Shown: positions 53,763 to 61,356 of the stretch, in pieces
Position numbering within the stretch: the stretch's first letter is position 1
How the letters are laid out: each line of letters starts with the position of its first letter
Assembly (NCBI RefSeq): GCF_025813715.1
Contig: NZ_CP107532.1
Location: 1,984,001-2,048,000, forward strand
DNA length: 64,000 nt
Source: Methylobacterium sp. FF17
GTDB lineage: Bacteria; Pseudomonadota; Alphaproteobacteria; Rhizobiales; Beijerinckiaceae
Direction: 5' to 3'
Made by a program: the position numbers and the translations under genes
The notes under the pieces: model-generated
Told to the model about the DNA's origin: nothing
What the model saw: only the letters and a program-made list of their open reading frames with translations
Databases searched by the model: none

Positions 53763-53789
53763 CACGGAGGCCGAGGGCCGGCCTCCGTG
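53763..53789. terminator. Hairpin between convergent protease and bicupin genes
   Basis: CACGGAGGCC (53763-53772) pairs with GGCCTCCGTG (53780-53789), 10-bp stem, 7-base loop. It lies between the second protease stop (53712) and the bicupin stop (53800). It probably ends one or both transcripts; no T-run. Confidence 0.5.
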
Positions 53790-53799
53790 AGACCCGGTG

Positions 53800-54993
53800 T
53801 CAGGTGCGGTCCTTCACCGGCCGGCTGAAGGTCTGGGCCGCCGACGGGAAGCCGGCGACCGCCTGTTCGCCGAGGCCGAGGTTGGCGGCGAGCATCGCGC
53901 GCGGCACCCGCGCCAGCCACGTCGCCAGCAGGGTCTCGTCGAAGAGGCCGCTGTCGTGCACGCCGACGATCTCGGCCGTCTCGGAGCCGATGTTCTCCAC
54001 CGAATGCCCGCAGGAGCGGGGCAGGTAGGCGCAGTCGCCCGGCCCGAGCTCGGCCACCGCCATGTGCTTGTCCTGGCCGAATAGGGTCACGCGCGTGCGT
54101 CCCCGCACGACGTAGTGCCACTCGTTCGCCCGCGTGTGCCAGTGGGGGCCATGCACCGCACCCGGTGCGAGGCGCACCAGAAGGCCGGTCATCCCCGACG
54201 AGACCGGGAAGGCGCGCGCGGGCGCCACCCGCATCGCGGACCCGGCGCCCTCGGCGATGGCGGCGGCCTCGGCCAGCGCGAAGCGATGGGTGCGCGCCGG
54301 CGGCAGGGGGCGCTCCGCGCGCGCGGCCGCGCTGTCGCGGGGCACGACGGGACCCTGGATGATGTAGGTCTCGCCGCCCGGCAGGGCCGCGAGGGTTGCC
54401 TCCGGCACGCCGAGGGCGCCGCGCAGGATCGCCGGCTCCATTCGGCTCATCCAGTCGGTCAGCCCGAAGGTCCCGTGCTCGCCGAAGAGGCCGTCGTCGA
54501 AGGCCAGGATCGCGTGGCACGGCTCGGTCCCGAGGGTCTGGATCGCGTGCGCGTGGCCGCCTGGAAAGTACCAGGTGTCGCCGGGCGCGAAGTTGACGAC
54601 CTCCATCTCGCCGGCCTCGTCGATCACGGTCGCCTGACAGTGGCCGGCGACGATGTAGCCCCACTCGGCCGAGGCGTGCCAGTGCATCTCGCGCACCCCG
54701 CCCGCATTGAGGAAGATGTGGGCGCCCGCGATCCCCGTGGCGAGGGGAAGCTGGTGCGCGGTGATCTCCCGCGCCCAGCCGCCGGAGGTCGCCTTGATCG
54801 GGCCGGTATCCAGCGAGGCCGTGAAGGCGGGGGCGGGCCCGGGCTTGCGGGGGATCGTGCGCAGGAAGGTGGAATCTGGGGCCACGTCGGCGCCCGCCGC
54901 ATGGCCGTCCTCCGCCGCGAACGCGCCTCCGGCGGCCAGGCTGCCTCCGGCCGCGAGTGCGCCGAGAAACATGCGGCGGTTGGTCTGGTCCAT
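53800..54993 (-). CDS. Bicupin, oxalate decarboxylase-like, exported
   Basis: 397 residues, two cupin domains. N-terminal Tat-like signal TNRRMFLGALAAGGSLAAGG. Cupin 1 holds Mn ligands in REMHWHASAEWGYIVAG and YFPGGHAHAIQ; cupin 2 in GPHWHTRANEWHYVVRG and LPRSCGHSVEN. The lid aligned to OxdC SENST is GEHGT (in FGEHGTFGLTDWM), so the Glu that donates the proton in OxdC is kept. Could decarboxylate oxalate outside the cytoplasm. ATG 54993 has GAGG upstream. It lies between g5 and g6. Confidence 0.87.
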   Translation of the reverse strand: MDQTNRRMFLGALAAGGSLAAGGAFAAEDGHAAGADVAPDSTFLRTIPRKPGPAPAFTASLDTGPIKATSGGWAREITAHQLPLATGIAGAHIFLNAGGVREMHWHASAEWGYIVAGHCQATVIDEAGEMEVVNFAPGDTWYFPGGHAHAIQTLGTEPCHAILAFDDGLFGEHGTFGLTDWMSRMEPAILRGALGVPEATLAALPGGETYIIQGPVVPRDSAAARAERPLPPARTHRFALAEAAAIAEGAGSAMRVAPARAFPVSSGMTGLLVRLAPGAVHGPHWHTRANEWHYVVRGRTRVTLFGQDKHMAVAELGPGDCAYLPRSCGHSVENIGSETAEIVGVHDSGLFDETLLATWLARVPRAMLAANLGLGEQAVAGFPSAAQTFSRPVKDRT

Positions 54994-55185
54994 GGTGCCC
55001 CCTCGATCGGGGCGCCGCCGCAACGACAGGTCCCGAACCGGCGGGAGCGCCCGGGGACAGGATTAGCACCCGGTCTATGCTTGATGATCCTCATCGCGCG
55101 GAATGTATCCACACCTTGATCTGATGATCGCGCGATAGCGTTTCCGCTTCATCAAGACGAGCCGGGATGGCCCGCCCGCGAAAGA

Positions 55186-55209
55186 CCCCCGGGCCCGAAG
55201 GCCCGGGGG
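55186..55209 (-). terminator. UUCG-loop terminator after GTA capsid gene
   Basis: On the minus strand CCCCCGGGCC-TTCG-GGCCCGGGGG followed by TCTTTC starts 9 bases after the capsid stop. A 10-bp GC stem capped by the very stable UUCG loop and a short U-tract makes a strong intrinsic terminator, which would end transcription at g5. Confidence 0.75.
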
Positions 55210-55217
55210 CGCCGCGC

Positions 55218-56543
55218 TCACGCCACGAAGGACAGGAGCTTGATCGCGTCGAAGTCCTGCACGCCGCCGCCGACGCGCTTCGTCGTGTAGAACAGCACGT
55301 AGGGCTTGGCGGAGTAGGGGTCGCGCAGCACCCGCAGGCCGGCGCGATCCACCACGAGGTAGCCGCGGCGGAAGTCGCCGAAGGCCACCGAAAGGCTGCC
55401 GGCGGCCGCGTTCGGCATCGCTTCCGCCTCCGCCACGGGGAAGCCCATCAGGGTCGCGGGGGCGCCGGCGGCCAGGGGCGGCTGCCACAGGTAGTTGCCG
55501 TCCGCATCCTTGAACTTGCGGATCGTGCTCTGCAGGCGCCGGTTCATCACGAAGGTCGCGTTCTGGCGGTAGGCGGCACGCAGGCCATAGACGAGGTCGA
55601 GCAGCACGTCCGAGGGGTTCGCCGTCGGGAAGGCGCCGGCCGCCCCCGTCGGCACGGTCCCGAGCTTGCCCGGCACCCAGGCGGTGTTCGCCACCGTGTC
55701 GTAGGTGAGGAAGCCGCGCGGGCGGCTGACCCCGTTGCCGGTGACGAAGGCGGTGCCCTCCTGCTCGGCGAACGCCGTCTCCACCTCGTCGGCGAGCCAG
55801 GCATCGATGTCGGCGATGGCGTCGTCGAGGAGCGTCTGGGTCGCCGCCGGCATGGCGTAGAGCTCCATGGCGGGGAAGCTCAGCTCGGACAGGACCGGCG
55901 AGTCGGTCTGCGGCCGGGGCGCGGCCTCGGCGACCCAGCCCGAGACGGCGTCCTTGACCGAGACCGCCCGCTTGTACTGCCCGCTGGAGATCACCCGCAC
56001 GGTGGCGAGCGCCCGGATCGGCGAGAGGTTGGCAAGGCGGGTCAGCACCGTGCGCTCGACGGTGGCGGGCACGAGGTAGCCGCCGTCCGGGCCGGATCCG
56101 GCCGAGAGCGCCTTCTCCTCCAGCCGCTTGAGGCCGCCGCTCTCGCCCGCCCGGATGTAGAGGTCGAAGGCCGCCTTGTGCTCGGTGCTCGCGGCCTCGC
56201 GCAGGGCGGGCACGCCGCTGCCCATCGGCGGGCGCCGGCCCTCCAGGGTGAGGCGGTCCAGGCGGGTGCGCGCCGTGTCGAGGGCGGCGTCGATGCGGGC
56301 GAGCTTCTCCTCGGTGAGGACGTCGCCGGTGAGGCGGCCCTCGATCTCGGCGAGCCGCGTGTCGTTGGTCTCCTTGAAGGCCTCGAACGCGCGGGACAGG
56401 TCCCCCATGGCGGCGCTCACCGCCGGGTCGTTCGGGCCATGGCCCGCCGCCTTGTCCTCCAGGGGCGGCAGCGCGCTCTTGTGTTCCAGGATCCGGGTTT
56501 CGCGGTCGTGAATCCGGGTTTCGATGGGGTGATGGACGGTCAT
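55218..56543 (-). CDS. GTA g5 major capsid protein (HK97 type)
   Basis: 441 residues. N-terminal scaffold-like coiled-coil segment (KALPP to about 130), then the HK97-fold shell domain with GPDGGYLVPATVERTVLTRL, LADEVETAFAEQEGTAFVTG, RPRGFLTY, and YLVVDRAGLRVLRDPYSAKP. ATG overlaps the TGA of the protease gene (ATGA). The protease presumably removes the scaffold. The strong terminator follows. Confidence 0.93.
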   Translation of the reverse strand: MTVHHPIETRIHDRETRILEHKSALPPLEDKAAGHGPNDPAVSAAMGDLSRAFEAFKETNDTRLAEIEGRLTGDVLTEEKLARIDAALDTARTRLDRLTLEGRRPPMGSGVPALREAASTEHKAAFDLYIRAGESGGLKRLEEKALSAGSGPDGGYLVPATVERTVLTRLANLSPIRALATVRVISSGQYKRAVSVKDAVSGWVAEAAPRPQTDSPVLSELSFPAMELYAMPAATQTLLDDAIADIDAWLADEVETAFAEQEGTAFVTGNGVSRPRGFLTYDTVANTAWVPGKLGTVPTGAAGAFPTANPSDVLLDLVYGLRAAYRQNATFVMNRRLQSTIRKFKDADGNYLWQPPLAAGAPATLMGFPVAEAEAMPNAAAGSLSVAFGDFRRGYLVVDRAGLRVLRDPYSAKPYVLFYTTKRVGGGVQDFDAIKLLSFVA

Positions 56544-57097
56544 GCGAACCTCGCGGAGCGGGCGGGGAGGATGGCGGCGGGCCGGGACCCGGGCCGGGTG
56601 GACGGGGTGGCCGCGCGCCGGGACGGCGCCATGCGGCGGGCAAGGGCGTGGAGGTCGCGAACCAGGGCGGCCGGCGCGGTGCCGGCGCGGGCCGGCGCCG
56701 CGATCCGCGCACCGGCCTGGAGCGGGAAGGTGACCAGCGAGATCTCCCAGAGGTCCACCGCCTCCAGGCGGCGCGTGCCCCCGCGCTCCGGGCGGGCGCG
56801 GATCGTGCGGAAACCGATGGAGAGCCCGTCGAGGGCGCCCTCGTTCAGGAGCGCGTCGAGCTCCCGGGCACGCTGGACGGCGCGGTTCAGCCGGCCCTCG
56901 ACGCGCAGGCCCCGCGCATCCTCGCGCAAGCTCAGCCAGCGCCCGACCGGCTCGGCCGGGTCGTGCTGCCAGAGCATGCGCACGCCCTCCGCGCCCCGCG
57001 CCGCCAGGCTCGCCGCGAAGGCGCCGGGCGCCACCACGTCGCGTCCGAGGTCGGGCACGCCGAACAGGCTGGCATAGCCGGTGAACAGGCCGTCCAT
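56540..57097 (-). CDS. GTA g4 prohead protease (HK97 family)
   Basis: 185 residues. Starts MDGLFTGYASLFGVPDLGRD; catalytic His in MLWQHDPAEPVGRW and Ser in DGLSIGFRTI, matching the HK97 protease fold. The C-terminal 50 residues are Arg/Ala/Pro-rich. ATG 57097. In intact GTA clusters g3 (portal) would be directly upstream, but a toxin-antitoxin pair lies there. Confidence 0.9.
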   Translation of the reverse strand: MDGLFTGYASLFGVPDLGRDVVAPGAFAASLAARGAEGVRMLWQHDPAEPVGRWLSLREDARGLRVEGRLNRAVQRARELDALLNEGALDGLSIGFRTIRARPERGGTRRLEAVDLWEISLVTFPLQAGARIAAPARAGTAPAALVRDLHALARRMAPSRRAATPSTRPGSRPAAILPARSARFA

Positions 57098-57226
57098 GGG
57101 AGACTCCGCCGCGTGAATTGGGATTGAGGGCCTTCCCCGCCGGAATGAGCGTCCGTGCCGTGTCGGCCGGGAGCCGGCGGGGAGGGGCCGCGGTGATCAG
57201 GTCGGACGGCCTGATCGCAAGCTGCA

Positions 57227-57265
57227 TTGACCGTGCGGTTCGGCGTGCGTACACACTATGTGTAC
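57227..57265 (+). promoter_or_regulatory. Promoter and operator of the Phd-VapC module
   Basis: TTGACC (57227-57232) and TACACA (57250-57255) are 17 bases apart, a plausible sigma-70 promoter. A perfect inverted repeat GTACACA-CTA-TGTGTAC (57249-57265) covers the -10 box and lies 16 bases before the antitoxin ATG. It is well placed for autoregulation by the Phd antitoxin. Confidence 0.6.
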
Positions 57266-57281
57266 ACTTCGGAGATGAGCG

Positions 57282-57581
57282 ATGGCCGAGGACGAGAAGG
57301 CTTCGCCTCGCGCGCCACGGAAGGTCGGCGTGCGCGAATTCCGCGGCAATTTCGCCGGCTTCATGCGTCAGGTGCGCCATGGCGCCTCCTTCGCGGTGAC
57401 CGCCCGCAACGAGGTGATCGCGATCGTCCTCCCGCCCCAGCCCTCACCCCGGCGCCGGCCCGGTACGCTGCGCGGGCAGATCGAGATGGCGCCGGATTTC
57501 GATGTCCTGCCGTCGGAACTGCTCGCAGCCATGGAGGGCCGGGATATGGAGGGCCGGGATATGGGCGGCGAGGAGGAGTGA
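57282..57581 (+). CDS. Phd/YefM-family antitoxin
   Basis: 99 residues. Residues 14-60 (VGVREFRGNFAGFMRQVRHG, FAVTARNEVIAIVLPP) match Phd/YefM, the DNA-binding and dimerising part. The tail (EMAPDFDVLPSELLAAMEGRDMEGRDM) would bind the toxin and contains a 15-base tandem duplication (57531-57545 and 57546-57560). ATG 57282 has GGAG upstream. Stop overlaps the toxin GTG. Confidence 0.88.
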   Translation: MAEDEKASPRAPRKVGVREFRGNFAGFMRQVRHGASFAVTARNEVIAIVLPPQPSPRRRPGTLRGQIEMAPDFDVLPSELLAAMEGRDMEGRDMGGEEE

Positions 57582-58021
57582 GGCTTCTCCTCGACACGCA
57601 TGCCCTGCTCTGGTGGCTGCTCGCGGATCCGAGGCTCGGTCAGGCCGCTCGGGATCTGATTGCGGACCCCGCCAACGACGTTCTGGTCTCGGTCGCTTCT
57701 CTCTGGGAGATCCAGGTGAAGGTGCGGGTCGGCAAGCTGAAGGCCGATCTCGGCAGCATCCTCGACGCGGTGCGGGACCAGGGCTTCGAAGTCGTCGGGA
57801 TCACTCCGCCGCATCTGCTGGCACTCGGGGATCTCCCGCGGCACCATGGGGACCCGTGGGATCACCTGCTCATCGCTCAGGCCAATGCCGAGGGCGCCGT
57901 CTTCCTCTCCGAGGACCGACACGTTCCGGATTATCCGGTCGCGTTCGTGACCTGCTCGGGGTCTGCGCAGGCGCGGATGGTTCTGTCCGCACCCAAAGCA
58001 TCGGGTTCGGACGGGCCCTGA
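57578..58021 (+). CDS. VapC-like PIN-domain toxin paired with Phd
   Basis: 147 residues, starting at a GTG whose last base overlaps the antitoxin stop (GTGA). PIN motifs: Asp in RLLLDTHALLWWLL, Glu in SLWEIQVKV, Asp in DPWDHLLIAQA, and the last acidic residue in FLSEDRHVPDY. The DTHALLWW pattern is typical of toxins paired with Phd-type antitoxins. The last 25 residues (SGSAQARMVLSAPKASGSDG) are atypical. Lies between g4 and g3, convergent with g3 (33-base gap). Confidence 0.9.
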   Translation: MRLLLDTHALLWWLLADPRLGQAARDLIADPANDVLVSVASLWEIQVKVRVGKLKADLGSILDAVRDQGFEVVGITPPHLLALGDLPRHHGDPWDHLLIAQANAEGAVFLSEDRHVPDYPVAFVTCSGSAQARMVLSAPKASGSDGP

Positions 58022-58054
58022 GGACCGGACCTGCGGTTCAGGTCGGCAGAACTC

Positions 58055-59221
58055 CTAACCCGGCCCGTAGCCCACCGCCGCGCGCTTCTCCGCCTCGGTC
58101 AAGAAGTCCGCCGCCTGCACCCGGCGCCACAGGCTCTCGCGCTCGGGGGCGAGCGCCTCGATGGCGTCGAGGTCGGGTTCCAGGCGGGCGGGGCCGAAGG
58201 CGGGTTCCAGCCAGTGGGCGAGGGCTTCCGCCGTGCGGCGCACCAGCGGGATCACGGTCTGGCGATAGAAGGCGCGGTTGGCCTCGGCGTAGTTGGCGTG
58301 GGTGTTGTCGCCGGGCAGGCCGAGCAGCAGGGGCGGCACGCCGAAGGCCAGCGCGATCTCGCGGGCGGCGCCGCTCTTGGCCTCCACGAAATCCATGTCC
58401 TTGGGCGAGAGGGCGAGGGGCTTCCAGTCGAGGCCCCCTTCGAGCAGGAGCGGGCGCCCCGCGTTCCCGGCGCCCTGGTAGTTGGCCTCCAGCTCGCCCT
58501 TGAGCCGGGTGAACTGCGCCTCGCTCAGGGTGGAGCCGGCCTGGGTCGCGAAGACCAGGGCGCCGGAGGGGCGCGCCGCGTTGTCGAGCAGCGCCTTGTT
58601 CCAGGCGCCGGCCGCGTTGTGGATGTCCAGCGCCACCGCCGCCGCCTCCATCGGCGAGAGGCCGTAATGGTCGTCGGTGGGGTGGAACAGGGTGAGGTGG
58701 AGGATCGGGGGCACGCCCTCCACCGTCTGATCGAAGCGCAGGGTGCGCCCGCCGACCGTGTAGTCGTAGGCGGCGGGCCAGCCGTCGGGGCCGGGCACCA
58801 CCCGCATGCGGTCGGGGCGCAGCGCATGGAGTTCGCGGGGCACCCCGTCGAGGCCGAGGGCCTGGAGGTAGGCGTTTCCCGAGACCATGAGGTGCCCGTA
58901 GAGCGATTCCAGCAGGCGCGCCCCGCCCTCGCGCGGGTTCGGCCGCGCGAGCAGCGCCTCCAGCGGATGGGGCGCCGCATCCGTGTCGCCCACCAGCCCC
59001 AGGGGCAGGGAGGCGGCGGCCTCCGCCACCAGCCGCACGGCGCGGTGGACGATCGCGTTGCGCTGGAAGCCTTCGCGGGCGAGCGCCCCGATGTCGCGGG
59101 GCGTCCACGAGGCCCGGCCCTCGCCGTAGAAGGTGATGCCGATGCCGGGCACGGGCGCGGCCTTGGTGTCGGGAGCCGCGGGCGCGGCCCGCCGCACGAG
59201 CCGGGAGAGGAGGTTCGCCAT
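58055..59221 (-). CDS. GTA g3 portal protein (HK97 family)
   Basis: 388 residues. Blocks: GREAFQRNAIVHRA-type EGFQRNAIVHRAVRLVAEAA, ARPNPREGGARLLESLYGHL, ELHALRPDRMRVVPGPDGWP, YDYTVGGRTLRFDQTVEGV, and AFGVPPLLLGLPGDNTHANY (portal signature). Twelve copies would form the portal ring for DNA passage. ATG 59221. Follows TerL by 32 bases. Confidence 0.92.
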   Translation of the reverse strand: MANLLSRLVRRAAPAAPDTKAAPVPGIGITFYGEGRASWTPRDIGALAREGFQRNAIVHRAVRLVAEAAASLPLGLVGDTDAAPHPLEALLARPNPREGGARLLESLYGHLMVSGNAYLQALGLDGVPRELHALRPDRMRVVPGPDGWPAAYDYTVGGRTLRFDQTVEGVPPILHLTLFHPTDDHYGLSPMEAAAVALDIHNAAGAWNKALLDNAARPSGALVFATQAGSTLSEAQFTRLKGELEANYQGAGNAGRPLLLEGGLDWKPLALSPKDMDFVEAKSGAAREIALAFGVPPLLLGLPGDNTHANYAEANRAFYRQTVIPLVRRTAEALAHWLEPAFGPARLEPDLDAIEALAPERESLWRRVQAADFLTEAEKRAAVGYGPG

Positions 59222-59253
59222 CGGGGCCTCGCTTGAGAGGAATCGGGATCGGG

Positions 59254-60618
59254 CTAGAGCCGCCGGATGCGCGGCTCGGGGCCGCCCCGCAGCAGGAGAT
59301 GCGTCAGGGCCCAGACCAGGGCGTCGAGGCGGTCGGGCGAGGCGCCGGACGAGAGGCCGTCCGGGCCGAAATCGCAGAGTTCGTCCTCCAGGGCCGGCAG
59401 GGCGCCGACATGGTGGACGCGCCCCTGCGCGTAGAGCACCGAGACCGGCTCGGCCCGCAGGTACTTTCCGCGCGTGGCCCGCACCGGGGTCACCGGCACG
59501 GTGGCATCCACCTGGCGGAGGACGGTGGTGGCCATCTCGCCGCCCTGGTTGACCTCGACCACGAGGCTGTCCGCCTGCAGGCGATGGTAGAGCGCCAGGG
59601 CCGCCGTCGCCCAGGCCTCCGGGGTGGCCCGGGCCAGGGTCGCATCGGCGAGCACGAAGGCGTGCCCGGCCGCATCGAGGCCGGCCGCCACGATCCCGCA
59701 GGCATCCGCCCTGGTGCCCGAGGTGGCCGGCGGATCGACCGCCACCACGATGCGGCGCAGGTCCGTCGGGGCCACGGCCACGCGCCCTGCCTCCAGGCCA
59801 GCCCGGGCCCAGAGGGCGTCGACCCGGTCCTCGATCAGCTCGCCGTCGAGTTCCTGGCGCCCGAGGCGGGTGCCCGCGTAGCGCCCCACCACCGCGTCGA
59901 GGAAGGCCGGCGCGAGGTTGGCCGCGTTGTCGGCGGTGCGGGCGCGGCTGACCACGGTGCGCGGGTCGGCGAGGATGCGGCGCAGGAGCGGGATCGGCCG
60001 GGGCGTGGTGGTGACGAGGCCGCGCGGGCGATGCCCGAGGCGCAGGCCGAACTGGATCATGTCGTAGGCGGCCTCGGCGTAGCGCCACTTGGCGACCTCG
60101 TCGGACCAGACGGCCCCGAATTGCGGCCCACGCAGGGAATCCGGCTCCTCGGCCGAGAAGGCGAGGGCGACCGCGCCGTTGTCCCATTCGAGGCGCCGCC
60201 GCGAGGGCGACCAGGCCGGGCGCCGCCCCGGCAGAGCGAGGAGGCCGGAGGGCCCGTCCACCATCACGTCGCGCAGGTCCGCGAAGGTCTCGCCGACGAG
60301 GGCGATGCGCCCCACCGGCTCCCGCGTGAAGGCCGGGTCGCCGAGCGCCAGGGCCCGCACCCACTCGGCCCCCGTGCGGGTCTTGCCCGCGCCGCGCCCG
60401 CCGATCACCGCCCAGGCGGTCCAGTGGTCGAGGGCGGGGCAGGGGGGAAGCTGGTCGTCCCGCGCCGCGTGGAGCCAGTCAGTCGCCAGCGCCCGGATCA
60501 GGTGCGGCGGCAGGCTCTCCAGCAGCGCCGGGAGCCGCTCCCGCGCCGTAAGCTGCAGCGCGCCGCGCGATCTCCGCGCGCAGGGCGGGCAGGTCGCGCC
60601 CGGCGGCCGCGTCTCCAT
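59254..60618 (-). CDS. GTA g2 large terminase subunit (TerL)
   Basis: 454 residues. ATPase: Walker A GGRGAGKTRTGAEWV, Walker B-like FGAVWSDEVAKWRY. Nuclease domain: VAVDPPATSGTRADACGIVA, DLVVEV-like SLVVEVNQGGEMA, and SPDRLDALVWALTHLL near the end. The start ATG 60618 has GGAG 7 bases upstream and overlaps the g1 end by 140 bases; a later start is possible. Packs DNA into heads. Confidence 0.9.
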   Translation of the reverse strand: METRPPGATCPPCARRSRGALQLTARERLPALLESLPPHLIRALATDWLHAARDDQLPPCPALDHWTAWAVIGGRGAGKTRTGAEWVRALALGDPAFTREPVGRIALVGETFADLRDVMVDGPSGLLALPGRRPAWSPSRRRLEWDNGAVALAFSAEEPDSLRGPQFGAVWSDEVAKWRYAEAAYDMIQFGLRLGHRPRGLVTTTPRPIPLLRRILADPRTVVSRARTADNAANLAPAFLDAVVGRYAGTRLGRQELDGELIEDRVDALWARAGLEAGRVAVAPTDLRRIVVAVDPPATSGTRADACGIVAAGLDAAGHAFVLADATLARATPEAWATAALALYHRLQADSLVVEVNQGGEMATTVLRQVDATVPVTPVRATRGKYLRAEPVSVLYAQGRVHHVGALPALEDELCDFGPDGLSSGASPDRLDALVWALTHLLLRGGPEPRIRRL

Positions 60619-61222
60619 CGCGAGGCTCCGCGCCGCCGGCCGTGCCATCGCCCGTCTCCCTTCGTGCCGCATGGGCCTGCTCATCCCCGTCCGCCTCGTC
60701 GAGGAGGCGCTTCAGGCCGCCGAGGTCGCGCAGCACCCGGGCGCTGTCGAAGGATTTCGGGTCGCTCGTCCCGTCCTCGGCGTTGAGCGCCGCGTCGAAG
60801 CGCACGATCTGGCGGGCGATATGGGCGCGCAGGGCCGCCCGCAGGCCGCGCGGGTCGGTGTCAGGCCCGGTCGGCTCCGCCACCTCGCCGGGTTTGCGCC
60901 CCGCGAGGCCGCAGCCCGCGAACAGCGTCTCGGCCTGGCGCCGGGGCACGCCCATGGCCAGCGACAGGTCGCCGATGTCGAGCCAGGGCTGGGCGTAGAG
61001 GCGGGCCACCGCCGCGCGGCGGGTCGCGTGCCAGCCCGCCGGATCGAACCCGCTCGCCGATGTGGCGGAGGTCACGCGCCAGCCGTGGCGCCGGTTCCAG
61101 GAGCGGATGGTGACGCAGGAGACGCCGGTCTCGGCGGCGATCTCGCTGACGGGGCGGCGGGTCCCGCGCATCGCCGCCTCGATGGCGGCGCGCAGGGGCG
61201 CCGTGATGGGCACCCGGGTCAT
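60479..61222 (-). CDS. GTA g1-like small terminase/HTH protein
   Basis: 247 residues. N-terminal HTH-type region (VSEIAAETGVSCVTIRSWNR, RHGWRV) and a second HTH-like region (DIGDLSLAMGVPRRQAETLF), then a long helical segment (GLRAALRAHIARQIVRFDAA). Position before TerL and HTH layout match GTA TerS/g1. The assignment is from synteny and layout rather than a clear homologue. The C-terminal part (GDGTAGGAEPRDGDAAAGRD) is low-complexity. Confidence 0.75.
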   Translation of the reverse strand: MTRVPITAPLRAAIEAAMRGTRRPVSEIAAETGVSCVTIRSWNRRHGWRVTSATSASGFDPAGWHATRRAAVARLYAQPWLDIGDLSLAMGVPRRQAETLFAGCGLAGRKPGEVAEPTGPDTDPRGLRAALRAHIARQIVRFDAALNAEDGTSDPKSFDSARVLRDLGGLKRLLDEADGDEQAHAARRETGDGTAGGAEPRDGDAAAGRDLPALRAEIARRAAAYGAGAAPGAAGEPAAAPDPGAGD

Positions 61223-61266
61223 CGCCGCCGCCTCCGCCGTCAGTCACAGTTCTTGAGCGTGCGGTC

Positions 61267-61312
61267 TTGATACCTCAGGAGCGTCGCGATGTCAATCATA
61301 AATTCCTATGAT
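61267..61312 (-). promoter_or_regulatory. Promoter with inverted repeat upstream of GTA g1
   Basis: On the minus strand TTGACA (61295-61290) and TATCAA (61272-61267) are separated by 17 bases, close to a sigma-70 consensus, 45 bases before the g1 ATG. Immediately upstream is a perfect inverted repeat ATCATA-AATTCC-TATGAT (61295-61312). The block is much more AT-rich than the neighbourhood and is likely the cluster's main promoter with an operator. Confidence 0.65.
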
Positions 61313-61356
61313 CGGACTTTCGTCCGGACCGGTGCCGGCCGTGCGCGCGACGAATC

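Noticed and set aside
36401..61312. Conventional integrated prophage
   Set aside because: No integrase, replication genes, lysogeny repressor or flanking direct repeats; gene order is that of GTA clusters.
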